A stretch of 64,000 bases of DNA, taken from assembly GCA_028284765.1 (NCBI GenBank), contig JANQRA010000020.1, forward strand, positions 62,001 through 126,000. Reading direction: 5' to 3'. Made by a program: the position numbers and the translations under genes. Below, one piece after another: positions 54,881-64,000 of this stretch. The notes beneath the pieces were generated by a model. The model saw nothing but the letters and a program-made list of their open reading frames with translations, was not told where the DNA came from and did no database searches. The DNA is from Acidimicrobiia bacterium (GTDB lineage Bacteria; Actinomycetota; Acidimicrobiia; Spongiisociales; ZC4RG35). Position 1 is the first letter of the stretch. Each line of letters opens with the position of its first letter.

Positions 54881-56260
54881 ATGACACTCCGCACTCGGAT
54901 CACGCTCTCTGTGGCGATCATTCTTGCCGTGGTCGTCACCGCAATCGGCGTCGTGGCAACCAACTCGATCGAACAAATCCTCGTGGCGGAAGTCGACGAT
55001 GTGCTGGTTGGGTTCAGCACACGGGGTCCAGCCGGCCCACCACCGCTCCAGGGCCCTGCAGGTGAAGATGGCGTGGTCCGTCGTGACACCGCCGAGATTG
55101 TCATCGACCCAGATGGACAGGTCGTAGCGGCGAAACCTTCTGGCTTTGTTGACGATCCCGACCCACTCCCTCAGGTCGACGGCATCGACATCGGCAAGGA
55201 ACCCGTGACGGTCGTGTCCGTCGACGGCTCACTCGAATACCGGGCCATCGCTCTCGACATACCCAGCGGGCAGACTCTCATCCGCGCCTTCCCGCTCGAC
55301 ATGGTCACGGCAGCAACATCCTCTTTCATCAGGACTCTCCTCGTCGCCGGAGGACTCGTCCTTCTGGTTGGAGCGGCTGTCGCTTGGTGGTCTGTCTCGA
55401 GATCGACTCGCCCGGTTGAGCAGATGGTCCAAACAGCGGAAGAGATCGCAGCAGGCGACCTGTCACAAAGAGTCGATGACTTCCCGCCGGACACGGAGTT
55501 CGGGAAGCTGGCGACATCCCTCAATCAGATGATGTCGACAATCGAACAGGCCGTTGAGAAAGAGAAGGCAGGCCAAGAAACGATGCGTCAGTTCGTCGCC
55601 GACGCGTCGCATGAGCTGCGGACGCCCATTACTGCAGTGGCTGGATATGCGGAGCTCCATCAACACGGCGGGCTGGAGGACAAGGAGGCCGCCAACAACG
55701 CATGGCGTCGTATTGGCTCGGAGTCGAGTCGAATGGCCTCTTTGGTGGAAGACCTGTTGATGCTGGCCCAGGTGGGCGAAGCACAACCACTCCTGATTGA
55801 GGAGAACGATCTCGCGACCATCGTCGCGGCAGCCGTGGCCGACCACCACACGATCGATTCGACACGACCCGTTAAGGTCACCTGCCCCGAGTCAGTCCCA
55901 ATACGAGTCGACGGCGAGCGGATCCACCAGGTAATTTCAAACCTCCTCGGCAACGTGCGCGTGCACACGCCAGAGGGAACCACGGCGACGATCGAGGTGG
56001 TTCCCTCATCCGAAGCCGTGACCGTCTCTATCTCGGACGACGGCCCAGGCATTCCAGAAGAGTCGCTCTCGAAGGTATTTGATCGCTTCTACAGAGCAGA
56101 CAAATCCAGATCCCGCAAGTCCGGCGGATCGGGTCTCGGGCTATCGATCGTCAAGGCGATCGTCGAAGCCCACGGCGGCACCATCGACGCTCGCAACCGC
56201 GACGGAACCCACTTCGAGATGGTTCTTCCCAATGGCGATGCGCGAGGACTTGTCGCCTAG
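54881..56260 (+). CDS. Sensor histidine kinase (HAMP-HisKA-HATPase)
   Basis: FVADASHELRTPITAVAGYAEL, HQVISNLLGNVRVHTPEG, SDDGPGIPEESLSKVFDRFYRAD, GGSGLGLSIVKAIVEAHGG. Confidence 0.96.
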   Translation: MTLRTRITLSVAIILAVVVTAIGVVATNSIEQILVAEVDDVLVGFSTRGPAGPPPLQGPAGEDGVVRRDTAEIVIDPDGQVVAAKPSGFVDDPDPLPQVDGIDIGKEPVTVVSVDGSLEYRAIALDIPSGQTLIRAFPLDMVTAATSSFIRTLLVAGGLVLLVGAAVAWWSVSRSTRPVEQMVQTAEEIAAGDLSQRVDDFPPDTEFGKLATSLNQMMSTIEQAVEKEKAGQETMRQFVADASHELRTPITAVAGYAELHQHGGLEDKEAANNAWRRIGSESSRMASLVEDLLMLAQVGEAQPLLIEENDLATIVAAAVADHHTIDSTRPVKVTCPESVPIRVDGERIHQVISNLLGNVRVHTPEGTTATIEVVPSSEAVTVSISDDGPGIPEESLSKVFDRFYRADKSRSRKSGGSGLGLSIVKAIVEAHGGTIDARNRDGTHFEMVLPNGDARGLVA

Positions 56261-56271
56261 CGCTTTCGGGT

Positions 56272-57141
56272 TCAGCCGGAGACCGCTGCGAGCCGCGTCG
56301 CCTCAACTGCATGGGCCGCAATGTCCGTTGCAGCTTCCGGGCGTCGTCTCGGATAGCCCTTGGCGAGCTCCGTCAGCTCTTCGCCGGGCTCGACCACCAT
56401 CACGTCAACACCAGCAGCCCGAAGTTCGGACACCTCGTGTTCGAGTTGCCTCTTGGCATTCCGGGCAAACACGCCACCACCGGAGCGACTCATCGGAGCT
56501 GAAATGATCACCCGGTCCAAACTCTGCGATAGCGCAAGGTCAGCATGTGTTGAAGATTTCACTCCACCATCGACGAACGTCTCTTCTCCGATGACTCGCG
56601 GTCGGAACATCCCCGGCACTGAAGAAGAAGCTTCAACCGCGACGTCGACAGGCACATCCAGTCGATCACGACCGAAGACAACGAGCTTTCCACCCGGAAC
56701 CCTCACGGCCGGGATCCATAGCCCTTCGGGCCATGCGTCGAACGTTTCCATTCCGGGAAGCCCGGCAATCCAACCGGTGGGAAACCATCCCGGGGGCAGC
56801 ATGCCGGCCAAAGCCATTGTCGCTCCATGACCACCAGGAAGAACGTGCCTGGCCATGCTGGCTGAAAGAGGGAGAAGCGTCTTCTTGGACGCTCTCAGCT
56901 CGGCGAGCATCGCCCGACGTTGCTCGTCGGTCGGGCGACGGGTTGCCATCTCGTGGAAGTCACGGAGGTCGACGTCGGCCTTGAGTGCCGCAGCGAGACT
57001 GGCGCCGGCCGAGGTACCGACGATCAGATCAACGTTGTAGGGGTCGAATCCCCATTCGTTGCTCAGCGTTTCCAGAACTGCGAGGTGGAATATCCATGCA
57101 GCGGCGCCACCAGCGCCCAAGACCAAGCCTGTCTTGCTCAT
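56272..57141 (-). CDS. Patatin-like phospholipase
   Basis: GLVLGAGGAAAWIFHLAVLETL, VGTSAGASLAAAL, DGGVKSSTHADLA. Confidence 0.92.
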   Translation of the reverse strand: MSKTGLVLGAGGAAAWIFHLAVLETLSNEWGFDPYNVDLIVGTSAGASLAAALKADVDLRDFHEMATRRPTDEQRRAMLAELRASKKTLLPLSASMARHVLPGGHGATMALAGMLPPGWFPTGWIAGLPGMETFDAWPEGLWIPAVRVPGGKLVVFGRDRLDVPVDVAVEASSSVPGMFRPRVIGEETFVDGGVKSSTHADLALSQSLDRVIISAPMSRSGGGVFARNAKRQLEHEVSELRAAGVDVMVVEPGEELTELAKGYPRRRPEAATDIAAHAVEATRLAAVSG

Positions 57142-57188
57142 GCGGCCGTGAACCGTTTCGGTTGTCGGCGCATTCCGGCCGATCGAAA

Positions 57189-57216
57189 CGATGACGGTGC
57201 CCGCCCACCGTCATCG
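57189..57216 (-). terminator. Terminator-like hairpin downstream of the SDR gene
   Basis: CGATGACGGTG-CCCGCC-CACCGTCATCG. Confidence 0.65.
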
Positions 57217-57224
57217 ATCGAAAC

Positions 57225-57980
57225 TCAGGCCTCTTCTTCTTGCGGAATGTCGATCACGGGACCTAGTACAGCCCCACCGTCGATCACCCATTCCGATCCA
57301 GTGCTGTACGTGGCGTCGGCCGCCATGAACATCATCAGCTTGGTGACTTCTTCTGGAGTCCCAAAGCGCTTGATCGGCTGGGCCGCGGCGAGCTCGTCGC
57401 CCATGCCCTCAGTCATCGGGGTTCGGATCGGACCGGGGTGGATCGACATGACACGAATGTTGTCGCCCCCCAACTCCATCGCCGCAACCTTGGTCATGCC
57501 ACGAACACCCCATTTCGAGGCGCCGTAGGCCCCGATGGTTGCATACCCCATCAACCCTGCAGTCGAGGAGATGTTGATGATCGCCCCGCCGCCTGCCCTG
57601 CGCATCGAGGGCACCGTGAAGTGCATACCCAAGAACACGCCGGTCAGGTTGATGTCGATCACCCTGCGAAACTCGTTTGGGTCCATTTGATCAATCGCGC
57701 CATAGGCGACGATCCCGGCGTTGTTGACGAGCAAGCTCACAGGTCCGTAAGCCGCTTCGGCAGCACTAACCGCTGCCGCCCAGTCTTCGTCTTTGGTTAC
57801 GTCGAGATGTACGTATTGCGCAGAATCAGCCAGTTCGGCCTCTAGATCGGCGCCTTCCTCGTCGAGGATGTCGCCAAAAACAACCTTGGCTCCCTCGGCG
57901 ACAAGACCGCGAACATGTGATGCGCCCATTCCTCGTGCTCCGCCGCTGATGAGGGCAACTGTTCCTTCGAATCGTCCCAT
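57225..57980 (-). CDS. Short-chain dehydrogenase/reductase (hydroxysteroid dehydrogenase-like)
   Basis: GTVALISGGARGMGASHVRGLVAEGAKVVFGDI; YGASKWGVRGMTK. Confidence 0.93.
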   Translation of the reverse strand: MGRFEGTVALISGGARGMGASHVRGLVAEGAKVVFGDILDEEGADLEAELADSAQYVHLDVTKDEDWAAAVSAAEAAYGPVSLLVNNAGIVAYGAIDQMDPNEFRRVIDINLTGVFLGMHFTVPSMRRAGGGAIINISSTAGLMGYATIGAYGASKWGVRGMTKVAAMELGGDNIRVMSIHPGPIRTPMTEGMGDELAAAQPIKRFGTPEEVTKLMMFMAADATYSTGSEWVIDGGAVLGPVIDIPQEEEA

Positions 57981-58120
57981 TGTCTCCTTCCTTCGTTGAC
58001 GATCTTCTTTCAACCTACGCGAGTCGCGCGAGCACTCAGACAGAGCAAAATCTGTCACCCCTGGGCAGTAAGAATTAGGAGGTGCCCTACCCAATCTGTG
58101 TCTTATGAGCTACAATTCTG

Positions 58121-58132
58121 TATCACGTGATA
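58121..58132. promoter_or_regulatory. Perfect 12-bp palindrome, candidate toxin-antitoxin autoregulatory operator
   Basis: TATCACGTGATA, 9 bp before an alternative GTG start at 58141. Confidence 0.5.
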
Positions 58133-58140
58133 TAGGGGTT

Positions 58141-58581
58141 GTGTTGAGTCTCGAATACGACGTTGGACGGCTTCTTGGGCTTGGTCGCCGGACCGAAGCT
58201 GAGATGGAAGAGAGTGTCCGCTCGGGCACTTTGCCCGCATCGGCGCTCATCGAACTTGTTAGACACGTCGCCGGAACCAAGCGGGGGCCAGCCACGACGG
58301 CTACGGCCACCCGAATCGTGTCCCGGGCCACCTGGAATCGGGCGCTGAGAAACCCGAAGGCGAAGCTCTCCCCTGCCGTGGCCGACCGCATCGAACGTGT
58401 AGGTCAACTCGTTGCACACTCCGAAGCGGTGTGGGGCGATGAGGACGACGCACGTGAGTTCGTCACCTCGCACCAGGTAATCCTCGGTGGTGCTCCACTC
58501 GACATGGCGGCCGACTCAACGGTCGGTGCGCGGAGGGCCGAAGCGATCCTGGGCAGGATCGATCACGGGATCGTCGTGTGA
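58141..58581 (+). CDS. Antitoxin, Xre/MbcA/ParS (DUF2384-type)
   Basis: Small basic protein ending RRAEAILGRIDHGIVV; 4-bp overlap with the RES toxin; the ORF is also open from ATG 58105. Confidence 0.82.
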   Translation: MLSLEYDVGRLLGLGRRTEAEMEESVRSGTLPASALIELVRHVAGTKRGPATTATATRIVSRATWNRALRNPKAKLSPAVADRIERVGQLVAHSEAVWGDEDDAREFVTSHQVILGGAPLDMAADSTVGARRAEAILGRIDHGIVV

Positions 58582-59036
58582 GAGCTTGGCGTTTCCACGC
58601 CAGCAAGTACGACCCTCTCGACACGACCGGCGCTCAGATTCATGGAGGGAGGTGGAATCCGCGAGGCGTCCCGGTCCTCTACCTATCCCTCACATACGCG
58701 GGTGGCTTGCTCGAGTTGCTCGCACACGCTTCAGTTCCCAATCGTCCACCCAAAGGTCATGTCGCTTCGCTGATCGAGGTACCAAACGAGGCCGGGATCA
58801 GGAAATTGGAGCCGCCCTATCGGAAAGGGTGGGACCACCCCGACGACCTCCGAGTCCCTCGCCGGATGGCCAAGGACTGGCTGGATCGAGGCAGGGAGCT
58901 TGGACTCGTCGTACCGTCGGTTCCCGGCGCTCCAGTCGAGCGCAACCTCGTATTGAACGGTTTGCACCCAGAGTTCAAGAATCTCGTAGTCGTGGAATCC
59001 ATCGGACCGATCTACGACGAGAGAATCTGGGGCTGA
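58578..59036 (+). CDS. RES-domain toxin
   Basis: MRAWRFHASKYDPLDTTGAQIHGGRWNPRGVPVLYLSLTYAGGLLELLAH...NGLHPEFKNLVVVE. Confidence 0.9.
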   Translation: MRAWRFHASKYDPLDTTGAQIHGGRWNPRGVPVLYLSLTYAGGLLELLAHASVPNRPPKGHVASLIEVPNEAGIRKLEPPYRKGWDHPDDLRVPRRMAKDWLDRGRELGLVVPSVPGAPVERNLVLNGLHPEFKNLVVVESIGPIYDERIWG

Positions 59037-59037
59037 G

Positions 59038-60627
59038 CTACCCCTTCATGATTGGTCGGAGATAGCGGAGTGCGGCCATGGGCTCGGCAGCAGCGGCTGC
59101 CAATGCTCCTCCGCCGATCGCACCAGCGATACCCGGAGCCATGACATCAACACCCGCGAGATACACACCCTTGATTCCTGTCTTTGGCGTCAGGTCTTCG
59201 CTGGTGAACCTGTCCGGCTCGGAGGCGAGTCCATATATGGACCCTTTGTGCGAACGAGCGAAGTGGTGGGTCGTGACCGGGGTTGATAGCTCAGAGAAGG
59301 AAACCAGCGACCTCAGATCCGGGTAGTGCTCCAGATACTGCTCGAGCAGGGCGTCCGAGACTTCAGCCTTGAACTCGTCGTATTCGGAGCCGCGCTTCTT
59401 CCACCGAGTTCCCTGCCACTTCTGATACGAGTCCCAGGGAACGAACGTGATGATCTCACCGGTGTGTCGCTGCTCCGGCCCAGGATCATGTGCCGGGTCT
59501 TTCAATGAAGGGAAGCTGCAGTAGAGAACATCAGCTCGTGGAATGGGCGCGTCAGGAGTGACTGGCCACACATCACGCTCCATGTCCCAAGTCTCGAAGA
59601 ACCACTGCGAGTACCTGGCGCCTCCGGCCCGTTCGACGTCGCCCTCGAAGCCAAGATAGAGACTCACGTGCGCAGGCCCAGGCGTCATCGACACCGGAGC
59701 ATCCAAAACACCATTGGGTAGCATCCCGGCGGTCACAGGTGCGCCAGCAGCGCTGATCACGGCTCCCGCCGAGATCTCAGTCCCGTCCGACAGCCTGACT
59801 CCGACTGCCTTGCCCCCTTTGATCACGATGCTCTCCACCTCGGTGCGAACGAGCGTCCAACCTCCGGCGTCAGCAACTGTGCGGAGCATCTCTCTTGCGA
59901 TGGACTCCGCCGTCCCCACGGGATAGAAGGCACCCCAGGCGAAGTGGGCAACCATCAGCGCATGCATGGCGAAGGATGACTTTGACGGGGTCGATCCGTA
60001 GTACGCCCATTGCGCAGCCAACACCGATCGGAGGTGGGGATCGTCGGTCAGGTCTTCGAGGACCTCGGCCGTGGTGGCGTTGAAGAATGGCATCGCGGCC
60101 TTCGAAGCCTTCCGCTTCGCTCCAGCGCCAAGGACCGGCGGCGCAACGCGAGCCTGCATGTATCCGGCAGCGGATCGGGAGGCTGCCTGAACCAACTCGA
60201 GGTATCGGTCTATCGCTCCCCGCTCGTCCGGGAAGTACTCGTAGAGCATGTCCCGAAATGCAGGCTTCGAATTCGGAAACTGAATCGTGAACCCATCAGG
60301 GAAGTTGAACTCGTCGTATATCTCCCCGACCGAAGCCCACTCCAGGCGCCCGTCAGTCAGATCCCTGAGGAGTCGCCCCAGGTAGCTGCGCTCCGTCATC
60401 TCGCCCACTAGGTGGACACCCACGTCCCACTTGTATCCAGGACGGGTGAAGGTCTGGGTGAATCCACCCGGGATGACGTGTTGTTCGATGACCAGCACCC
60501 GCTTGCCAAGCTTGGCGAGCAGTGCGGCAGACGTCATCCCACCCATGCCCGAGCCAATGACTATGTAGTCAAACGCCCCTTCTGGGACCTCACGCGACCA
60601 ATACCTGACCTTTTCGATGACGCTCAC
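59038..60627 (-). CDS. NAD(P)/FAD-dependent oxidoreductase (phytoene desaturase/retinol saturase-like)
   Basis: DYIVIGSGMGGMTSAALLAKLGKRVLVIEQHVIPGGFTQTFTRPGYKWDVGVHLVGEM. Confidence 0.92.
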   Translation of the reverse strand: MSVIEKVRYWSREVPEGAFDYIVIGSGMGGMTSAALLAKLGKRVLVIEQHVIPGGFTQTFTRPGYKWDVGVHLVGEMTERSYLGRLLRDLTDGRLEWASVGEIYDEFNFPDGFTIQFPNSKPAFRDMLYEYFPDERGAIDRYLELVQAASRSAAGYMQARVAPPVLGAGAKRKASKAAMPFFNATTAEVLEDLTDDPHLRSVLAAQWAYYGSTPSKSSFAMHALMVAHFAWGAFYPVGTAESIAREMLRTVADAGGWTLVRTEVESIVIKGGKAVGVRLSDGTEISAGAVISAAGAPVTAGMLPNGVLDAPVSMTPGPAHVSLYLGFEGDVERAGGARYSQWFFETWDMERDVWPVTPDAPIPRADVLYCSFPSLKDPAHDPGPEQRHTGEIITFVPWDSYQKWQGTRWKKRGSEYDEFKAEVSDALLEQYLEHYPDLRSLVSFSELSTPVTTHHFARSHKGSIYGLASEPDRFTSEDLTPKTGIKGVYLAGVDVMAPGIAGAIGGGALAAAAAEPMAALRYLRPIMKG

Positions 60628-60697
60628 ATGGCCAACTTAGACCGAGAGCCTCCGAGCGATGTCGAAGTTCCAACGAGGGAGGTTATTTTGCTCCCCC

Positions 60698-61567
60698 ATG
60701 GTGACGATCCTCGATGGAGGCATGGGCAACGAGTTGCTTCGGCGGAGCCGCAAGCGCACCCCTATGTGGTCAGCCCAGGTGTTGGTCGACGACCCGGACC
60801 TGGTTGTCCAAACCCACCTCGACTACATCGAGGCAGGGGCAACGGTCATCATCACCAACAGCTATTCGACGGTGCCCAGCTACCTGGCAACTGGTGGCCT
60901 CGAGTCCTCATATGTCGAGCTCACCAGGCTCGCCGGCGAGTTGGCACGTCAGGCCGCGAGCGAGTCAGGGACTGACGTTCGCATTGCTGGGAGCCTGCCT
61001 CCCCTATCCGAGAGCTATCGCCCGGACCTCGTCCCACCCGACGCAGAAGCCCGACCGATCTATGCCGAGATGGCAGCAGCGTTGGAACCCAACGTCGACA
61101 TCTTCCTGTGCGAGACCATGTCCAGCGCTCGGGAAGGTACGAATGCCGTCTCTCAGGCGAAGAAGGCAGCGAGGGGTCGTGAGCTCCCGGTGTGGGTCTC
61201 GTGGACCCTCAACGAGGCCGAAGGGAAAGGGCTTAGGAGTGGGGAGACGGTCAAGGAGGCCTTCGAGGCCCTTGCGGAGTTCGAACCCCATGCGTTTCTC
61301 TTCAACTGCACGTCGTCTGAGGCCATCACTCAGGGAATTCGGGAGCTGACCGCTCTGACCGACCGTCCCACCGGTGGCTACCCGAACAGGTATGTCGTTC
61401 CGGAAGGCTGGACCCTTGGACAGGACGTGGTCAACGACGTTGACGCCAGTACCGAGGCATTCATCAAGGGAGCCGGAGCGGCGATCGATGCCGGAGCTTC
61501 CATCTATGGCGGATGTTGCACGGTCGGTCCGGCCGACATCGCTGCCCTCAGTAGACAGCTGACCTAG
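60698..61567 (+). CDS. Homocysteine S-methyltransferase-family protein
   Basis: MVTILDGGMGNELLRR; FLFNCTSSEAIT; C-terminal GGCCTVGPADIAAL zinc-site motif. Confidence 0.93.
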   Translation: MVTILDGGMGNELLRRSRKRTPMWSAQVLVDDPDLVVQTHLDYIEAGATVIITNSYSTVPSYLATGGLESSYVELTRLAGELARQAASESGTDVRIAGSLPPLSESYRPDLVPPDAEARPIYAEMAAALEPNVDIFLCETMSSAREGTNAVSQAKKAARGRELPVWVSWTLNEAEGKGLRSGETVKEAFEALAEFEPHAFLFNCTSSEAITQGIRELTALTDRPTGGYPNRYVVPEGWTLGQDVVNDVDASTEAFIKGAGAAIDAGASIYGGCCTVGPADIAALSRQLT

Positions 61568-62502
61568 CTGCGGCCGGCGTGTTGAAGGACACGCATGGCC
61601 CGGAGCGTGTTCCACCGGCTCGGCTGACCGGGCTCCTCCATCCGGAAGTACTCCCGTCCGGAGTGGTGGTTCTGCAGCTTCCAACGGCCGTCGGCAGTTC
61701 GCTTCTTCTCAACCAACTCGAGGGCCTCGTCCGACCGTGAATCCGGTTGCACCTCCGCACTCCGGAGATAGTCCAGCCCCCGGAGAACGTCGTACCACCA
61801 ACGTGGTGGGAACGAGAACCGAGTCCAAGACTGGTTTATGACCTCACCAGTCGATGCTGATCGCATCAGTCGGCGGTCCAGCAGGTAATCCTGCCCTAGC
61901 TGTCGAGCAGCCGCTGTGTCCTTGGCCAGCGCCGGATCGAGATCTGACCGCTCGAACTCGAGCAGCGCCTCGAGGGTGCTGATGGTGGAGTGGAACGAAG
62001 AACGGATCGAGCCGTTGACGACCTGGCAGTTCCATCCCCCGTCATCCATCTGCTGATCCAGCAGGAATCGAACGGCCTCCACGTTCCTCTCGGTCCCAAC
62101 TCCGAAGTAGCAGGCGAGGGCGACATTCATCGCAGTCACACATGTCTCACCGATGTAGTCGAAGAAGGGCACTCCCCCTCCACCATCGACTCCATGACGC
62201 CACCTTCGGTCGCTATCGACCAGGCGCTGCGTCGCTCGGCGGGCGCCAACACTCGTTGGGACAATTCCATAGTGACGTAGGAGTCGAAGGGTGTAATTGG
62301 TCGATATCCACTTTGGTGAATAGAACCCCTTTGCCCATTGTCCATCGGGGGCCTGCAGGTCGAGAAGTTCCTTACCCCAGCCTTCCTTGGACACCCGTTT
62401 TCGCTCCTCTGCAGCCGCCTTGTCATTCAGCAGATCGGACAACACCTGCCATCGAATCGCAGGGTCGCTATCGAGAAGCCAGTGGATGACGTCCATCAAC
62501 AC
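61564..62502 (-). CDS. Prenyltransferase/squalene-oxidase-repeat-like protein
   Basis: WISTNYTLRLLRHYGI, LLDQQMDDGGWNCQVVNGSIRSSFHSTISTLEALLEFE. Confidence 0.75.
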   Translation of the reverse strand: MLMDVIHWLLDSDPAIRWQVLSDLLNDKAAAEERKRVSKEGWGKELLDLQAPDGQWAKGFYSPKWISTNYTLRLLRHYGIVPTSVGARRATQRLVDSDRRWRHGVDGGGGVPFFDYIGETCVTAMNVALACYFGVGTERNVEAVRFLLDQQMDDGGWNCQVVNGSIRSSFHSTISTLEALLEFERSDLDPALAKDTAAARQLGQDYLLDRRLMRSASTGEVINQSWTRFSFPPRWWYDVLRGLDYLRSAEVQPDSRSDEALELVEKKRTADGRWKLQNHHSGREYFRMEEPGQPSRWNTLRAMRVLQHAGRS

Positions 62503-63050
62503 AGCTTCGCAAACTCGGCGGCAATCTCATCAGCCCAAGCGTCAATCGCTTCCCAGTCACGGAAATCACCAACGGGGAGGGCATCGTTGGGGATCGGCAT
62601 CTTCTTCAGCATCTTCTCGGCCATTCCGACAGGTGGGAGATCGGGATCCCACGCACCGAAGAAGACTCGCTCGCCCCGCGGATGAAGCGTTGATGCGAGT
62701 TCGTCGAACTCCTTTGGTCTGCTGGTCTCCAGGACATCGTTGCCATCTTCATCAACGAGATCCGTCCCGAGCGGTCCACTGCTGAACAGCCAAACTGGCT
62801 TCTGCGCCAGCGTCTTCTTGTGCTTCTTCACGAACCGGTTCGCGTCCTTCAACCAGTGATACATGTATGCGGCGCTGCCGATCACGAAGGCGTCGTAGCT
62901 GTCGATGTCGGATACTTCGCCGACATCTGATGACGTGGCCCCAAAGCCGTGTTCATCGAGCCGGACTGCCAGTCGATCAGCGATGCCTGCCGTAGCTCCG
63001 TGCCGGCTGGCATATGCGACGAGAATTCTCTCCGAGCGAACGCTCGACAT
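62496..63050 (-). CDS. Flavodoxin-domain protein (HemG-like)
   Basis: ILVAYASRHGATAGIADRLAVRLDEHGF...YDAFVIGSAAYMYHWLKDANRFVKKH. Confidence 0.9.
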   Translation of the reverse strand: MSSVRSERILVAYASRHGATAGIADRLAVRLDEHGFGATSSDVGEVSDIDSYDAFVIGSAAYMYHWLKDANRFVKKHKKTLAQKPVWLFSSGPLGTDLVDEDGNDVLETSRPKEFDELASTLHPRGERVFFGAWDPDLPPVGMAEKMLKKMPIPNDALPVGDFRDWEAIDAWADEIAAEFAKLC

Positions 63051-63146
63051 TGCAAGTCCTTTCGTAACCCACAACGAGTGTCGCACGAGCGAGTCGATCG
63101 TTGTAGGGCCGAAACTCCTGACTTGCCGGACCTTTGGAACCGAAGA

Positions 63147-63635
63147 TCACCAACCGGTAGTCCCGTGCCCTCCCTTGAACGGACCGTCGATCTCTGGTGT
63201 TATCCAACCGCCGTAGAAGTCGCCCGCCTGAGGTTCGACCTTGACGCCCTCCACATAGCAATCGACCTTTCCGGGGTAGAAGGCGACCATGTCACGCAGC
63301 TGTTCGAATCCTGGGCTTGGGGTCCGATAGGTCCAAGCAACGTTGCGGATCACCTGAGCCCCACCTTTGAGATCGAAGTAGTTGGCGCGACCCTTGTACT
63401 CGCAGAACGTGGTGTGCCGATTCGGCTTCAGATGCGCCCAACCCACATGCTGAGCCGGGATATAGAAAACCGGAGGGTGCGAGGTTTCGAGCACCCGGTG
63501 AGCAATTGTCGTGGTGGCCAGCTCGATCTCACCAGACATCACCACGACTCGTCGATCGTCGAGCTCGACCCTGGGCGGGCGGGGGTAGTCCCAAACAGAC
63601 TCGCGGCTGCGAGGAGTGGTTTTGGCGCTGCTCAT
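63147..63635 (-). CDS. DUF427-domain protein
   Basis: HPPVFYIPAQHV...TTFCEYKGRANYFDL...FYPGKVDCYVEGVKVEPQAGDFYGGWITPEI. Confidence 0.9.
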   Translation of the reverse strand: MSSAKTTPRSRESVWDYPRPPRVELDDRRVVVMSGEIELATTTIAHRVLETSHPPVFYIPAQHVGWAHLKPNRHTTFCEYKGRANYFDLKGGAQVIRNVAWTYRTPSPGFEQLRDMVAFYPGKVDCYVEGVKVEPQAGDFYGGWITPEIDGPFKGGHGTTGW

Positions 63636-63675
63636 ATCTTCTATTCGTTCCAGATCCAGGCGCGGATGCTCGGCC

Positions 63676-64000
63676 ATGAGCAAGTGTTCGACCGCTAGCC
63701 TCGCCGCCGTGTGGAGAAGTGGGTCAGGGGTAAAGGGACGAGGCGTCGTCGGTTGGGCAATCCTCAGTCTCGTTGCGGCCTCTTGCACCGGCGCTGATAC
63801 ATCGCCAACGACGACCGATACCAGGCCTGCAAGCACGAGCACCACGGGAGCGACCTCACCTCCAACGACTCAGGCGGAGGCGGTAGCCCCAGCCTTCGAC
63901 CCCACAGCCCAACACCTGATTTTCGCCCCGGTGCCCCCGAAGCCAGACAGCAAGCCGCCTGACTTCCCAACTCCAGATGGGAGCTCGGACTACATGGCTC
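63676..64000 (+). CDS. Putative secreted lipoprotein, truncated by the window end
   Basis: Open frame from ATG 63676 to the edge (absent from the ORF table because it has no stop): VVGWAILSLVAASCTGADTSPTTTDTRP..., lipobox then Thr/Pro-rich linker. Confidence 0.6.
   Translation, partial: MSKCSTASLAAVWRSGSGVKGRGVVGWAILSLVAASCTGADTSPTTTDTRPASTSTTGATSPPTTQAEAVAPAFDPTAQHLIFAPVPPKPDSKPPDFPTPDGSSDYMA

Noticed and set aside
1-64000. CRISPR arrays, tRNA/rRNA genes, insertion sequences, prophage genes
   Set aside because: Looked for but no convincing repeat-spacer array, cloverleaf, transposase, integrase or phage structural gene was seen by eye; a tRNAscan or HMM search would be needed to exclude them formally.

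Overview
This 64-kb, high-GC window looks actinobacterial (Acidimicrobiia-like by gene style; taxonomy is inference). It contains three zones. (1) Positions 1-267 hold the 3' end of an exonuclease III gene. (2) About 0.65-47.9 kb is a dense catabolic island of about 39 genes. It includes two FCD-type GntR regulators, an oligopeptide ABC importer, a xanthine-dehydrogenase-family molybdenum hydroxylase with its own MoaD/ThiS-like gene, three related D-2-hydroxyacid dehydrogenase modules (one fused to an FMN-dependent 2-hydroxyacid oxidase), two D-aminoacylase-type amidohydrolases, an M20 amidohydrolase, a D-threonine-aldolase-like PLP enzyme, a PLP decarboxylase, a CaiB CoA-transferase, Gfo/Idh/MocA enzymes, SDR/ALDH/ADH enzymes and MFS transporters. 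(3) About 48-64 kb is more ordinary chromosome: acyltransferase, MFS, YceI, YHYH lipoprotein, two-component system, patatin, SDR, RES/Xre toxin-antitoxin, phytoene-desaturase-like oxidoreductase, homocysteine S-methyltransferase and others. The strongest new signal is a recurrent palindrome, AATGTCNGACATT (often flanked by TTTAAA), in front of most island transcription units, including the GntR gene itself. It suggests one regulon over about 45 kb dedicated to an unidentified substrate that passes through 2-oxo/2-hydroxy acids and N-acyl or D-amino acid intermediates. Other signals are the D-2HADH::FMN-oxidase fusion, 11-bp phased CTCAG repeats at three promoters around the YceI/YHYH/two-component genes, and a probable frameshift in one of two paralogous alpha/alpha-barrel-like proteins. 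I saw no CRISPR array, rRNA, tRNA, integrase or transposase. All product calls come from reading the translated proteins; no database search was run.
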